In this document: positions 39,350 through 51,013 of the stretch, in pieces | Layout: the number at the start of each line of letters is the position of its first letter | Position numbering within the stretch: the first letter of the stretch is position 1 | Source of the DNA: Taeniopygia guttata | Lineage: Eukaryota > Chordata > Aves > Passeriformes > Estrildidae | Length of the DNA: 64,000 bases | Assembly: GCF_048771995.1 (NCBI RefSeq) | Contig: NC_133026.1 | Coordinates: forward strand, 151,923,001-151,987,000 | Direction: 5' to 3' | Position numbers and translations under genes: made by a program | Notes under the pieces: model-generated | What the model was told of the DNA's origin: nothing | Seen by the model: the letters and a program-made list of their open reading frames with translations, nothing else | Database searches by the model: none

Positions 39350-39490
39350 AGGCGGTGGTGTTGCCCTGGCACAGGTTGCCCAGAGAAGCTGTGGCTGCCC
39401 CATCCCTGGCCATGTTCCAGGCCATGCCAGGCGGGGCTTGGAGCATCCTGGCCCAGGGGAAGATGTCCCTGCCCAGGCCCTGCAGGGCCT
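39350..39490 (+). mobile_element. CR1 LINE 3' fragment (unit 1)
   Basis: Contains the CR1-type run 'ggcacaggttgcccagagaa' then 'gctgtggctgccccatccctgg' and 'ggcttggagcatcctgg', in CR1 sense orientation. No coding part is present. Confidence 0.75.
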
Positions 39491-39639
39491 CAATCCCACT
39501 CCCACCATCTCATGTCCCCCTCACTTCCCCCCAGAGCACCCCATGACCCCATTCCCAGTCCTGTGACTCCCCCAGTATCCACCCAGCACTGCAAACCCAA
39601 TCCCACAGTCCTGGCTCCCCACCCAAATGTCCCCCACGA

Positions 39640-40300
39640 GTGCCCCCAGTCCCTGATACTGAAATCTGGGATTGAACTCCCTGGCAGGGCTGGAGGTCTC
39701 AGAAAGCTGGAATTCTTTATCATCTCCGATTCACAGCGGGTCTCTCCTGGTCCTGCAGGTTGGGGGACTTTGCCACAGGGAATTTATCCAGCATAATTAT
39801 GAATACTCATGAAAATGGGCTTCTGAGCTAATACAGAAACAGTCTTTTCCTGTAAAAAATTTGCATGGATCCACCTTCTCCTGCAAGTTGTTTTATTGTC
39901 CTGGAGAGTCGTAAAAATGGGTTTCTGGGGATCATTTTCACCAAATATTTTGATATCACAGGGACTTTTCCTGGAATGATTTCTTTGCACAGGTCCTGTT
40001 GGTTCCTGTTACAGAACTTCCCAAAGCCCACTGGAGATTCCTTTATCTGTTTCTCCATGGGTTCTAGCTGTATTTTTCACCTGTGTGCAAACCTCTCTAT
40101 CCTTTTATCATTTCTGCCAGTTTGTCTTCAGGCCCTGTCCAGCACCTTCAGGGGAACGGAAAATTTCCATTCTCTCTGTTGTTTGTTACAGAAATGCTCC
40201 AGTCCTGGTATCATCCATGCTTCCCTCCAGGAGCTCCAGGACTTCCTGGTCCTGGTGAGCCCAGAACAGGAAAGAACACTGGGCAGAACTGGACATAACA
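39640..40300 (+). mobile_element. ERV-type repeated segment, first copy in unit 1
   Basis: Begins near 'ccctgatactgaaatc' and includes 'ctctcctggtcctgcaggtt', 'aattatgaatactcatgaa' and 'attgtcctggagagtcg'. The same segment, diverged, occurs as the outer part of both arms of the inverted repeat at 43.0-46.1 kb. It recurs in unit 2 at about 47985-48640. Its association with integrase fragments suggests an endogenous retrovirus origin. Confidence 0.55.
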
Positions 40301-40470
40301 CTGCGTGAAACTGGAGGTGGCACTGGGCAGAGCTGGGAACGGCAGTGGGCAGAGATGGACAGAGTCCCAAGCAGAGATGAAAATGGCACTGGGCAGAGCT
40401 GGAAATGGCACTGGGCAGAGTTGGACACGACGCTGGGCAGAGCTGGACACGGCACTCCCAATGTGTCTCC
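40300..40470. repeat. 21-bp minisatellite (unit 1; duplicate at 48640-48800)
   Basis: Seven or so units of 'gcactgggcagagctggaca'. The array differs slightly in length and sequence between the duplicated units, as expected of an unstable repeat. Confidence 0.8.
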
Positions 40471-41260
40471 CTGGGCAGGCCACAAGGGCACAATCACTCC
40501 TTGACCTCCTGGCCCTGCTCTTCCCAATGCCCCCTGGATCCCTCCTGGCCCCAGGCCACACAACAAGCTCCACTGGTCACCCACCAGCACCCCCAGCTCC
40601 TTCTCCAGAGCTGCTCCAGCAAGTCCCCCCTGCCAGGAAGGGCATGGCACTGGTGCTAAATTGGGCTAAAAACGGCCCAAAACACCAAGCCTGAACTGAC
40701 CACTGAGGGTGAAGTACCAGAGTTGGTCCTGGCCATCCATCACCAGACCCTGGGAATGTCCAGTCCCCTCTCAGACAGAGATTCTCTCCCCTGTTCCTGC
40801 TTGGAATGAAATGTGTGTGAGGTTCCTCCTTCGGGAAGGGGATGGTCCCCAAGGATTCTCTGTGAGGTTGAGAGAAAGAGACATTCCCACAAGAGTTGGT
40901 GTGGGGAGTGACATAGAGCCCTGGTTAAGAATTGTCACTTTTTGCTGGCTTTGTCAGAATTATTTAATGGAATTGTTTTGATAGAATCATTTAATAGAGT
41001 TGATTTGACTGAATAATTTAATAGAATTGCTTTGCACAATGACGTCGCTGGCCACAGCAGCCACAGTGGCCACAGGACCTCATGGTTGCTCAGATAGAAG
41101 GAGAAGCCACTGGGACCAGTGCAGGACACCAGGGGGACAAAGAGGGACACACTGAAGGGACACTGGGGACATGTGGGGTTACATGGGAAGGGTTCCTCCA
41201 TGGGGGGCTCAGCATGGCCCCTGAGCTCCAACCGTATGAACTTCGGAACAGTAGCCACAT
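40471..41260. other. Unit 1 stretch without recognised gene
   Basis: Includes short repeats of 'atagaatcatttaatag' (40960-41035) and a 'ggccacagcagccacagtgg' stretch. There is no credible exon. It may belong to the retroviral remnant immediately downstream. The duplicate is at about 48801-49600. Confidence 0.4.
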
Positions 41261-42672
41261 CTTCTCATCTCTTAGGAGGCCTTGGACATTATCCTTTTGT
41301 TCTCCTATGGAGAGAGTCTCTTTGTCAGTGATATGATTGAATTTGGTACGTTTTTATTGATTGTAATCTGTACTCCATGTATTCTACCCTAAATTTAGCA
41401 TACGACCATTAGTCTTAATAAGATAATAGCCATACAGATGGGAACTGCTTTCACATCAAAGTACACAAACTTATTCCATAAAAACCAAAAAAGGGGGAGA
41501 TGTGGAAGACCCGACCGCTGCAGAAGCTGAACTGGGTAGCACTGCAGACCTTGTGGCTCTGGTCCAGTGAAAACTGTGGGAGAGATGAACTCAAGGTAAG
41601 AATGGAAGTGAAGACATCATGTCTGCTCACTCTGACCCTTGACACTGACCAGCTCGGAGCAGGCCCGAAAAAGCAAGAGAGAGAGAGAGGCAAGAGAGGC
41701 AGGAGAGGCAAGAGCAAGAGCAAAAGCAAGAGAGGGAAGTTCCCATTACAATACCATAAATCTTCTTCCACGTGGCATATTCTAATTTTCACTAACCAAT
41801 CTAGTACAAGATACAAATCCTACAGCCTTTACATACAGCCTATAACAATCATGACATTACCATACTGTGTTACATTTTAAACCCTAAAAACTACTCTTTG
41901 GAGCCCTTCTGCCAAGCTAGTAGTGTCTGCTGTGCCCTGCTGTCTGCAAGGAGAGGGTGTTGTTTCATCAAAAGGGGATTACCATCAGCTGGCCATGCCA
42001 TCGTTTTCCAGTTGTTCAGAAACTAAGGCTTGGTATCTCAAAGCTTGCTTTCATTTCAATATCATTTAAAGTTTCTATATTCTCAAAATCTTTTGCCACT
42101 TGCCAGGCAATCGTATTTACAAGGCTTTCCTGTTTCATCTTCCCCAACAGGGATCCAAGTTGAAAATTTTGTACTAATGTTTAAAAGCCAGGGAATCTCA
42201 GAAAAACGCAAAGCTGGACAAGACAAACACAGGTCTGAACCAATGTGGTTAATCAAGCGTTCTCCGTTTATTCGAGATAAGATGGTCGTTTATATCAGCT
42301 TCTACATAGTTTACAAAAACAAAGACACTCTGATTGGTAGGCTAACACTGTTTACCTTTTCCTTAAAACGGCCTACACCTTACACTATGAAACCTATACT
42401 AATTCACACCCAGAGAGCCCAGTGGTCCCCATCACACCTTAAGACTATTTCTATTTGCACCACAAGCTCTGAATTTCTAACTGCATCAAAGGCTTGAAGG
42501 CCCACAAGGCCCAAATCTGAGGCCTAGACTGGAGTAGCTCAAATCTCATAACTCATGTCCTCTTTCTCTCAAAAATGCTGCAACAATGTTTTGACCTATA
42601 AATCCTGGTAAACTGGTGCAATAAATGGTTTGCTTTGCTGGCATTGCTGAGATGGTGTCTCTCAACCCCTGC
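41260..42672 (+). mobile_element. Endogenous retrovirus 3' end: env-tail-like region, polypurine tract and LTR (unit 1)
   Basis: A polypurine tract (aaaaaagggggaga, 41487-41500) is immediately followed by TGTGGAAGAC at 41501, the expected start of a 3' LTR. Upstream, one frame reads a short hydrophobic stretch (GTFLLIVICTPCIL), compatible with an env membrane anchor but broken by stops. The LTR has TATAAAT at 42597-42603 and AATAAA at 42620-42625. Its 3' end is about 42670 but unclear. No 5' LTR or primer-binding site was found. It is an old, non-coding copy. Confidence 0.65.
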
Positions 42673-43024
42673 ACATCAACCCTCCAGTCCCAGTCCCAAT
42701 CCTGTGTTTACCCTTCTGATGTCCCCCTGGTGCTCCCCAGGATCTCATTTCTGCTCCCAGAACTTTGTAACCCTTTTGTGACCCTCAGGACCCTCACTCA
42801 AATTCCTAAAGCCACTCCCTCACCCCCCCACCCCTGACTGTCCACCTTGTCCCTCACCCAGCCCCCAGGCGCGCTTCCAGTCCTGTTACCCATTTCATGT
42901 CACCCCTGCACCCCAGCTCAAACCCACGGATACACCCCTGACCCCACAATGTCCCCCTGAAGCCCTCCATACCCCAGCTCCACAATCCATGTCCCATGTC
43001 CCCCCACAAGTGACACCAGGAGTC
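42673..43024. other. C-rich unique stretch between LTR and inverted repeat
   Basis: 'cagtcccagtcccaatcctg' and 'cctcactcaaattcc' type sequence with no gene. Duplicated at about 51014-51359 with a small deletion near 51165. Confidence 0.4.
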
Positions 43025-43579
43025 TCCCCATCCTCTGATACCGAAATCGGCCAGAGTGAAGGCCCAGACAGAACTGGAGGTATCAGAAAACTGGAATTCT
43101 TTATCAGCTTGAACTCACAGCAGATCTCTCCTGGTCCTGCAGGCCAGGGAGGATTTTCCCACACAGAATGTATCCACCATTATTATACATATTCATTAGA
43201 ATGGGCTTCTTAGCTAATACAGAACCAGCCCTTTTCCCGTAAATAATCAGCATGGCTCTACCGCTTTTAGGAAATAATGTTATTGTCCTGGAGAGTCATA
43301 ACAATGCGGTTTGCGGGGCTCCTTTTCACTGAATGCCCCAATATCTCAGATGACCTTGCCTTGAACTTTCACTTTGGAGTGGTGCAGCTCCTTCTGTGCT
43401 GCAGAACTTGCCAAAACCCCCCACTGGTGCTCCATTTATCTCTGTCTCCACATGTTCCAGCCACCTTTACCCTGCTGTGTCCACACTTTTACATCCTCTA
43501 TGGTTTTTTGCTCGTTCGTCTTTAAGCCCTATCCAGCACCATTAAGGGATCTGAAACTTTCAATTCCCTCTCTGATTTC

Positions 43580-43933
43580 TCACCCCTCACGACCCCACTC
43601 CCACGCTCCCATGGCCCCCAGTTCCCCCCAGCCCCACTCCCCACTGCTCACTGAGTTCCTGCACACCTCAGATCCCAAACGGGGTCCCCTATCCGATGAC
43701 ATCCCTGCAGGCACCTCCAGCCTGGGGACGATCTCTTGGGGCAGAGCCTGGGTGACTTCCCTGGCCTTGCTGGCGTGGCAGGAGAAGGTCTGGGCCCCAA
43801 AAAAGGGATCCACCAGCCCCAGGAGATACCTGAGCCCATGTTGGCGGGGTAGCTCAGAAAATCCCTTTGCCACTAATCCCCGGGAGTGTTTCCTCTTCCA
43901 GCGATGCCTGGAGGTGATGGCTTTGAATTCCAA
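43580..43933 (-). pseudogene. Retroviral integrase fragment, left arm of unit 1
   Basis: On the complement, a 117-codon fragment reads like the catalytic core of a gammaretrovirus-type integrase: a YLLGLVDPF block (first Asp), AREVTQALPQEIVPR, and a SDRGP block in place of the usual SDNGP (second Asp). The catalytic Glu region is missing and the frame ends in simple sequence. There is no gag, protease or RT frame around it. It is a dead, partial copy. Confidence 0.65.
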
Positions 43934-44106
43934 GGGCTCTGTTTAAAACATCTCGGGCTTTGCTCTGCAACAGACCTGACAATTTTGTCCTGTGGACACT
44001 GAGGATCTGAGGCCACAGACCAGTCCCCGTCGCATCGATTCCCCAGAGCTTTGCTGGTGCATTTCTCCTTTTCAAATTTCAGCATCAGCTGGGGAGGGCC
44101 TGACTT

Positions 44107-44912
44107 CCATAGGTCTCCTGAAGTCTCCCCCACATTCTGAGCCAGGACTCTGAGGACCCAGTGCTGTCCTTGGCACACAGAAAGGTCAAAGGGCTTTGTT
44201 AAAGTCCGGAAATCCCATTGGAAATGTGGAAATCAGGGCTATTTTTGATTTACAGAATGTCTGTCCTTCCTCAGGAATCCAAATCAAAGTTCATTCTGGG
44301 GCCTCCTTTGTGGGGGAGACTTCAGGGAACTTGTGGGATGCTTTTTCAAACAACTCAATCAGCCAGGATTCGCACAGATGCCTGTGGGGCTGTTCTCCTC
44401 GTCCAAGAGGCCACGAAATCCAATTTGGGACAAAGATTTATGGTATATACTTTTCTCTCCGTAACTGCAAGAAGATGTGGAACAAAGGGAGGGGCTTGCA
44501 ATGAAACAAAGAGCTCTGGAATTGGCAGCAGGAAAAAGAGCAAACCTAGGAACTCACCTGACATCTGCTCTGAGCATTGCTCATGCCCATGGAGCCATAT
44601 GGAAATGAAGAAGTCAATTAACAGCTCAAGGATCTCCAATTAAATATAAACAAGGATTACTGTCCCTCCTCGATGCCACCCTACTACAGTCCAGGGTACA
44701 CCAGCTTGGGGATTGACAATTCCGTGTGGGAAATAGACTTGCAATAAAGCTGCACAAGAGGTTTCCAGCAAAGCATCCTGGTGTTAATTCCTGGGAAAGG
44801 AATTTCAGCCCCAGAGGTGAGGCCTGGATAGAGTTGGGCAGATTGGAAATTGGCTGCTTATCTAAAAGTCTACAATAAAGAGGGTGGGTGAGAGGTAACT
44901 CCCGATACCAAG
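44107..44912 (+). mobile_element. Spacer of the inverted repeat, LTR-like (unit 1; duplicate 52442-53236)
   Basis: From 'tgtggaacaaagggagg' (44476) the sequence runs through TTAAATATAAAC to GCAATAAAGCTGCAC (44741-44755). This order (TG start, TATA-like, AATAAA) fits a short LTR, but ends and target duplications were not identified. The left part has no recognised origin. Confidence 0.4.
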
Positions 44913-45083
44913 ATCAGGCCCTCCCCAGCTGATGCTGAAATTTGGAAAGGAGATAAACACCAGCAAAGCTCTGGGGAATCGATGCGATGGGGACTGGTCT
45001 GTGGCCTCAGATCCTCAGTGTCCACAGGACAAAATTGTCGGGTCTGTTGCAGAGCAAAGCCCGAGATGTTTTAAACAGAGCCC

Positions 45084-45437
45084 TTGGAATTCAAAGCCAT
45101 CACCTCCAGGCATCGCTGGAAGAGGAAACACTCCTGGGGATTAGTGGCAAAGGGATTTTCTGAGCTACCACGCCAACATGGGCTCAGGTATCTCCTGGGG
45201 CTGGTGGATCCCTTTTTTGGGGTCCAGACCTTCTCCTGCCACGCCAGCAAGGCCAGGGAAGTCACCCAGGCTCTGCCCCAAGAGATGATCCCCAGGCTCG
45301 AGGTGCCTGCAGGGATGTCATGGGATAGGGGACCCCGTTTGGGATCTGAGGTGTGCAGGAACTCAGTGAGCAGTGGGGAGTGGGGCTGGGGGGAACTGGG
45401 GGCCATGGGAGCGTGGGAAGTGGGATTGTGCTGGTGA
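45084..45437 (+). pseudogene. Retroviral integrase fragment, right arm of unit 1
   Basis: Inverted partner of the fragment at 43580-43933, nearly identical. The second-Asp block reads WDRGP instead of SDRGP. Truncated and non-functional. Confidence 0.65.
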
Positions 45438-46135
45438 GTGTGTGAGTAATAAGAGAGAGAACAGAAAGTTTCAGATCCCTTAATGGTGCATAGGGCTTAA
45501 AGACGAACGGGCAAAAAAACATAAAAAGATGTAGAAGTGTGGACACAGCAGGGTAAAGGTGGCTGGAACATGTGGAGACAGAGATAAATGGAACACCAGT
45601 GAGTGGTTTCTAGCAAGTTCTGAACACAGAGGGAGCTGCACTGTAGCAGCCACAGGGCCTACAAGACCTCCCTGCTGGTCATTCCCTAAGGTAAGGAATG
45701 CCTAGCGATGATGACTGGACCAAGAGGACATTGGTTCCTGGGACACCTACGGCAGCACAGACCCCGAGAACCCAGACTGTAACGCTCCACCTGCCCAAAG
45801 AGAAAGTTGGAGGCAAGGTCGTCTGGGATACTGGAGCACTCAGTGAAAAACACACCCATTTTTCTGACTCTCCAGGACAATAACTATTCTTTTCTAAAAG
45901 AGGCGGAGCCATGCAGATTATTTATGGGAAAAGTGCTGTTAGTGTATCAGATAAGCGACACATCTTCATGAATATTTATAATTATGATGGATAAATAGCC
46001 CATGGCAAAGTCCCCCTTGACCTGCAGGACCAGGAGAGATCTGCTGTGAACCCAAGCTAAGGAATTCCGGCATTCTGATACCTCCAGTTCCATCAGGGAG
46101 CTCACTCCAGCTGATTTTGGTATTGGGGACTGGGG

Positions 46136-46880
46136 GACCTTGAGGGCGGAAACATGGGGCTGTGGGATTGGGGTCTGGGGGAGGTCTGGGGCAGCGATGG
46201 GGGACACAGGACCATGGTGGTGGCAGTGGCATACTGGGAGGCACTGGGGGACACTTGGGTGCACAGGGGACTGGACTGGGGTCCTGAGGGTCCACTGGGG
46301 TGGTCATGGGACTGGGAGTGGGATTGGGATATGGGAAGAGGACAAGGGGACACTGGGGGACCCCAGGCCTTGGGTCAGGGTCCTGGGGGGCACGGGGTCA
46401 CTGGGAGTGGTTCAAGGGACTGGGAGAGGGATTGGGGTAACAGAGGCACTGGGACACACCGGGAGGGGAGGACACAGAATGGTGGGAGTGGGATTGGGGT
46501 GCAGGGGGCACTGGGGTTGCTTGGGGAGGGTCAGGGATTGACGGCAGGATTTGAATCAGGGTCCTGCAGGGGGGCTGACAAGACACGGTGAGGGGGGATA
46601 TAGGACTGTGGGAATGGGACTGGGAGTCTGGGGAACACTGGGGGAGAGCTCCAGGAGTGTTCCCAGGATTTGGGATCAAGGTCCCAGGACATGTCCAGGG
46701 GGTCTCCTGGTTGGGGCTGCCCCTCAGTCTCCCCGGGGCTGCCCCCAGTCTTCCTCCACAGCCCCTCACCAAAGAAGCCTCCCCATGTCCCACCACGTCC
46801 CTCAGCGTCCCCTGTGTCCCATCAGTGTCCCCTCAGCGTCCCCTGTGTCCCACCACGTCCCTCAGCGTCCCCTGTGTCCC
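46136..46880 (+). pseudogene. Orphan ART 5' flank, without a coding region (unit 1)
   Basis: This matches the 5' flank of the second ART gene (54366-55043), including the G-rich repeats and the 'cctcagcgtcccctgtgtccc' repeats just upstream of its ATG. It then jumps at 46881 into the next duplication unit. No ART exon is present, so any promoter here drives nothing obvious. Confidence 0.7.
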
Positions 46881-47026
46881 ATCAGTTTGGGTCCAGTTCC
46901 AAAGTAGCTGATTTGCGGTAACACAACAGAAGAAGCATTGGGAGGAAAACAAGTAAAACGGAAAGAAAAAGGATGAAAACTAAAATGGAGAAAAGGGGAG
47001 AGAGGCAGCAGCACGCATTTATTTAT

Positions 47027-47312
47027 GAAAAGCCCCGGTTTTCCCTCAGATCGGGGATTTTCCGCGTTGCCCGCTCGTCTCCGGGCGCTGCGGTTCGGGC
47101 ATTGCCCACCGGAGGGCGGCAGCGAGCGCGGCAATCCGCGCTCCGGCTGCAGTTCCGGGTGCCGCCAGCAGGCGGCAGCACGAGCCGCGGGCGCTGCCGA
47201 GCGCCCGGCCCGGCCCGGCCCGGCCCGGCCCCGGGGGCTCTGCGGGGTTTGGGATGGAGCGACCTTAAAGCCCGTCCCGTGCCAGCCCTGCCCTCCACGC
47301 AGCCCCCCGCAT
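47027..47312. promoter_or_regulatory. CpG-rich block with CTCF-like motif, copy 2
   Basis: Copy of the block at 38690 within duplication unit 2. The motif CCAGCAGGCGGCAGC is unchanged at 47165-47179. Confidence 0.5.
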
Positions 47313-47689
47313 GAATCCGACCAGCTCAGAGATATGGGGCTGTGAGGGGAGGAATACCAGGAGAGGGAAAGGTATTCAAAAGAGGCTCTTACCCCAGGGA
47401 AGTTGGAAGAGCCCTCTTTATTCTGTGGTGTCCATGTGAGAGCGGGGCAAAAGAGAAAGAGCAGGAAGTTTTAGGGGTCTATATAGGTTTTGGACAGGGT
47501 GGGCTTTCCTGGCTCCCCGCCAACCCCGTTGGGGCAGGAAGGAGGATCCAGGGGTTATCATGATCAGTGGCCCGGGGGAAGGGGGGCACAGGGTGCCATG
47601 AGCTCACCATAACACCCAACCTACTGAGTAGCTCTTCAAAGCCATCACAACCCATCTTTCCTATAAAATCCTTCCCTGAGGCGGTGGTG

Positions 47690-47830
47690 TTGCCCTGGCA
47701 CAGGTTGCCCAGAGAAGCTGCGGCTGCCCCATCCCTGGCCATGTTCCAGGCCATGCCAGGCGGGGCTTGGAGCATCCTGGCCCCGGGGAAGATGTCCCTG
47801 CCCAGGGCCAGCATGGCTCAATCCCACTCC
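47690..47830 (+). mobile_element. CR1 LINE 3' fragment (unit 2)
   Basis: Copy of the fragment at 39350, carried along in the segmental duplication. Confidence 0.75.
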
Positions 47831-47984
47831 CACCATCTCATGTCCCCCTCACTTTCCCCCAGAGCACCCCATGACCCCTTTCCCAGTCCTGTGACTCCTC
47901 CAGTATCCACCCAGCATTGCAAACCCAATCCCACAGTCCTGTGTCCCCACCCAAATGTCCCCACCCAAATGTCCCCCACGAGTG

Positions 47985-48640
47985 CCCCCAGTCCCTGATA
48001 CTGAAATCTGGGATTGAACTCCCTGACGGGGCTGGAGGTCTCAGAAAGCCAAAATTCTTTATCAGCTCCGACTCACAGCGGGTCTCTCCTGGTCCTGCAG
48101 GTTGGGGGACTTTGCCACAGGGAATTTATCCAGCATAATTATGAATACTCATGAAAATGGGCTTCTGAGCTAATACAGAAACAGTCTTTTCCCGTAAAAA
48201 ATTTGCATGGATCCACCTTCTCCTGCAAGTTGTTTTATTGTCCTGGAGAGTCGTACAAATGGGTTTCTGGGGATCATTTTCACCAAATATTTTGATATCA
48301 CAGGGACTTTTCCTGGAATGATTTCTTTGCACAGGTCCTGTTGGTTCCTGTTACAGAACTTCCCAAAGCCCACTGGAGATTCCTTTATCTGTTTCTCCAT
48401 GGGTTCTAGCTGTATTTTTCACCTGTGTGCAAACCTCTCTATCCTTTTATCATTTCTGCCAGTTTGTCTTCAGGCCCTGTCCAGCACCTTCAGGGGACGG
48501 AAAATTTCCATTCTCTCTGTTGTTTGTTACAGAAATGCTCCAGTCCTGGTATCATCCATGCTTCCCTCCAGGAGCTCCAGACCTTCCTGATCCTGATGAG
48601 CCCAGAACAGGAAAGAACACTGGGCAGAACTGGACATAGC
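47985..48640 (+). mobile_element. ERV-type repeated segment, first copy in unit 2
   Basis: Duplicate of 39640-40300. It differs by single bases and a few small indels. Confidence 0.55.
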
Positions 48641-49599
48641 ACTGCGCAAAACTGGAGGTGGCACTGGGCAGAGCTGGGAACGGCAGTGGGCAGAGCTGGA
48701 CAGAGTTCCAAGCAGAGCTGGACATGGCACTGGGCAGAGCTGGACATGGCACTGGGCAGAGCTGGACATGGCACTGGGCAGAGCTGGACACAGCACTCCC
48801 AAAATGTCTCCCTGGGCAGGCCACAAGGGCACAATCACTCCTTGACCTCCTGGCCCTGCCCTTCCCAATGCCCCCTGGATCCCTCCTGGCCCCAGGCCAC
48901 ACAACAAGCTCCACTGGTCACCCACCAGCACCCCCAGGTCCTTCTCCAGAGCTGCTCCAGCAAGTCCCCCCTGCCAGGAAGGGCATGGCACTGGTGCTAA
49001 ATTGGGCTAAAACCGGCCCAAAACACCAACCCTGAACTGACAACTGAGGGTGAAGTACCAGAGTTGGTCCTGGCCATCCATCACCAGACCCTGGGAATGT
49101 CCAGTCCCCTCTCAGACAGAGATTCTCTCCCCTGTTCCTGCTTGGAATGAAATGTGTGTGAGGTTCCTCCTTTGGGAAGGGGATGGTCCCCAAAGATTCT
49201 CTGTGAGGTTGAGAGAAAGAGACATTCCCACAAGAGTTGGTGTGGGGAATGACATAGAGCCCTGGTTAAGAATTGTCACTTTTTGCTGGCTTTGTCAGAA
49301 TTATTTAATGGAATTGTTTTGATAGAATCATTTAATAGAGTTGATTTGACAGAATAATTTAATAGAATTGCTTTGCACAATGGTGTCGCTGGCCACAGCA
49401 GCCACAGTGGCCACAGGACCTCACGGTTGCTCAGATAGAAGGAGAAGCCACTGGGACCAGTGCAGGACACCAGGGGGACAAAGGGGGACACACTGAAGGG
49501 ACACTGGGGACACGTGGGGTTACATGGACGGGTTCCTCCATGAGGGGCTCAGCATGGCCCCCGAGCTCCAACTGTATGAACTTTGGAACAGTAACCATA

Positions 49600-51013
49600 T
49601 CTTCTCATCTCTTAGGAGGCCTTGGACATTATCCTTTTGTTCTCCTATGGAGAGAGTCTCTTTGTCAGTGATATGATTGAATTTGGTACGTTTTTATTGA
49701 TTATAATCTGTACTCCATGTATTCTACCCTAAATTTAGCATACGACCAATAGTCTTAAGATAATAGCCATACAGATAGGAACTGCTTTCACATCAAAGTA
49801 CACAAACTTTTTCCATAAAAACCAAAAAGGGGGAGATGTGGAAGACCCGACCGCTGCAGAAGCTGAACTGGGTAGCACTGGAGACCTTGTGGCTCTGGTC
49901 CAGTGAAAACCGTGGGAGAGATGAACTCAAGGTAAGAATGGAAGTGAAGACATCACGTCTGGTCACTCTGACCCTTGACGCTGACCAGCTCAGAGCAGGC
50001 CCGAAAAAGCAAGAGAGAGAGAGGGGCAAGAGAGGCAGGAGAGGCAAGAGCAAGAGCAAGAGCAAGACCAAGAGAGGGAAGTTCCCGTTATAATACAATA
50101 AATCTTCTTCCACGCGGCATATTCTAATTTTCACTAACCAATCTAGTACAAGATACAAATCCTACAGCCTTTACATACAGCCTGTAAGAATCATGACATT
50201 ACCATACTGTGTTACATTTTAAACCCTAAAAACTACTCTTTGGACCCCTTCTGCCAAGCTAGTAGTGTCTGCTCTGCCCTGGTGTCTGCAAGGAGAGGGA
50301 ATTGTTTCATCAAAAGGGGATTACCATCAGCTGGCCATGCCATTGTTTTCCAGTTGTTCAGAAACTAAGGCTTGGTATCTCAAAGCTTGCTTTCATTTCA
50401 ATATCATTTAAAGTTTCTATATTTTCAAAATCTTTTGCCACTTGCCAGGCAATCGTATTTATAAGGCTTTCCTGTTTCATCTTCCCCAACAGGGATCCAA
50501 GTTGAAAATTTTGTACTAATGTTTAAAAGCCAGGGAATCTCAGAAAAACGGAAAGCTGGACAAGACAAACGCAGGTCTGAACCAATGTGGTTAATCAAGC
50601 GTTCTCCGTTTATTCGAGATAAGATGGTAGTTTATATAAGCTTCTACATAGTTTACAAAAACAAAGACACTCTGATTGGTAGGCTAACATTGTTTACCTT
50701 TTCCTTAAAACGGCCTACACCTTACACTATAAAACCTATACTAATTCACACCCAGACAACCCAGTGGTCCCCATCACACCTTAATACTATTTATATCTGC
50801 GCCACAAGCTCTGAATTTCTAACTGCGTCAGATGCTTGAAGGCCCACAAGGCCCAAATCTGAGGCCTAGACTGGAGTAGCTCAAATCTCATAACTCATGT
50901 CCTCTTTCTCTCAAAAATGCTGCAACAATGTTTTGACCTATAAATCCTGGTAAACTGGTGTAATAAATGGTTTGCTTTGCTGGCATTGCAGAGATGGTGT
51001 CTCTCAATCCCTG
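49600..51013 (+). mobile_element. Endogenous retrovirus 3' end with LTR (unit 2)
   Basis: Duplicate of the unit 1 element: the LTR starts at 49837 after the same polypurine tract, with TATA-like and AATAAA signals near 50938 and 50962. No intact reading frame. Confidence 0.65.

Larger units (their letters stand above)
43025..46135. repeat. Large inverted repeat of ERV sequence (unit 1)
   Basis: The left arm is about 43025-44106 and the right arm, inverted, is about 44913-46135, with a spacer of about 806 bp. Landmarks: 'cagctggggagggcc' at 44085 versus 'ggccctccccagctg' at 44917, and 'gaactggaggtatcag' at 43072 versus its complement near 46080. The right arm holds about 190 bp (45640-45830) not in the left arm. 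Both arms contain the same integrase-like fragment. Confidence 0.9.
38544..46880. repeat. Segmental duplication, unit 1 (about 8.34 kb)
   Basis: Direct tandem copy of 46881-55043; many landmarks recur at +8335 to +8342 (for example 38636 to 46973, 42625 to 50967, 44196 to 52531). Order: CpG block, CR1 fragment, repeated ERV-type segment, LTR, inverted repeat with integrase fragments, ART 5' flank. The unit ends at 46880 without an ART coding region. Identity is high by eye. Confidence 0.95.

Noticed and set aside
41500-42672. Complete provirus in the duplicated unit
   Set aside because: Only one LTR, no primer-binding site and no gag or RT frame; it is a fragment.
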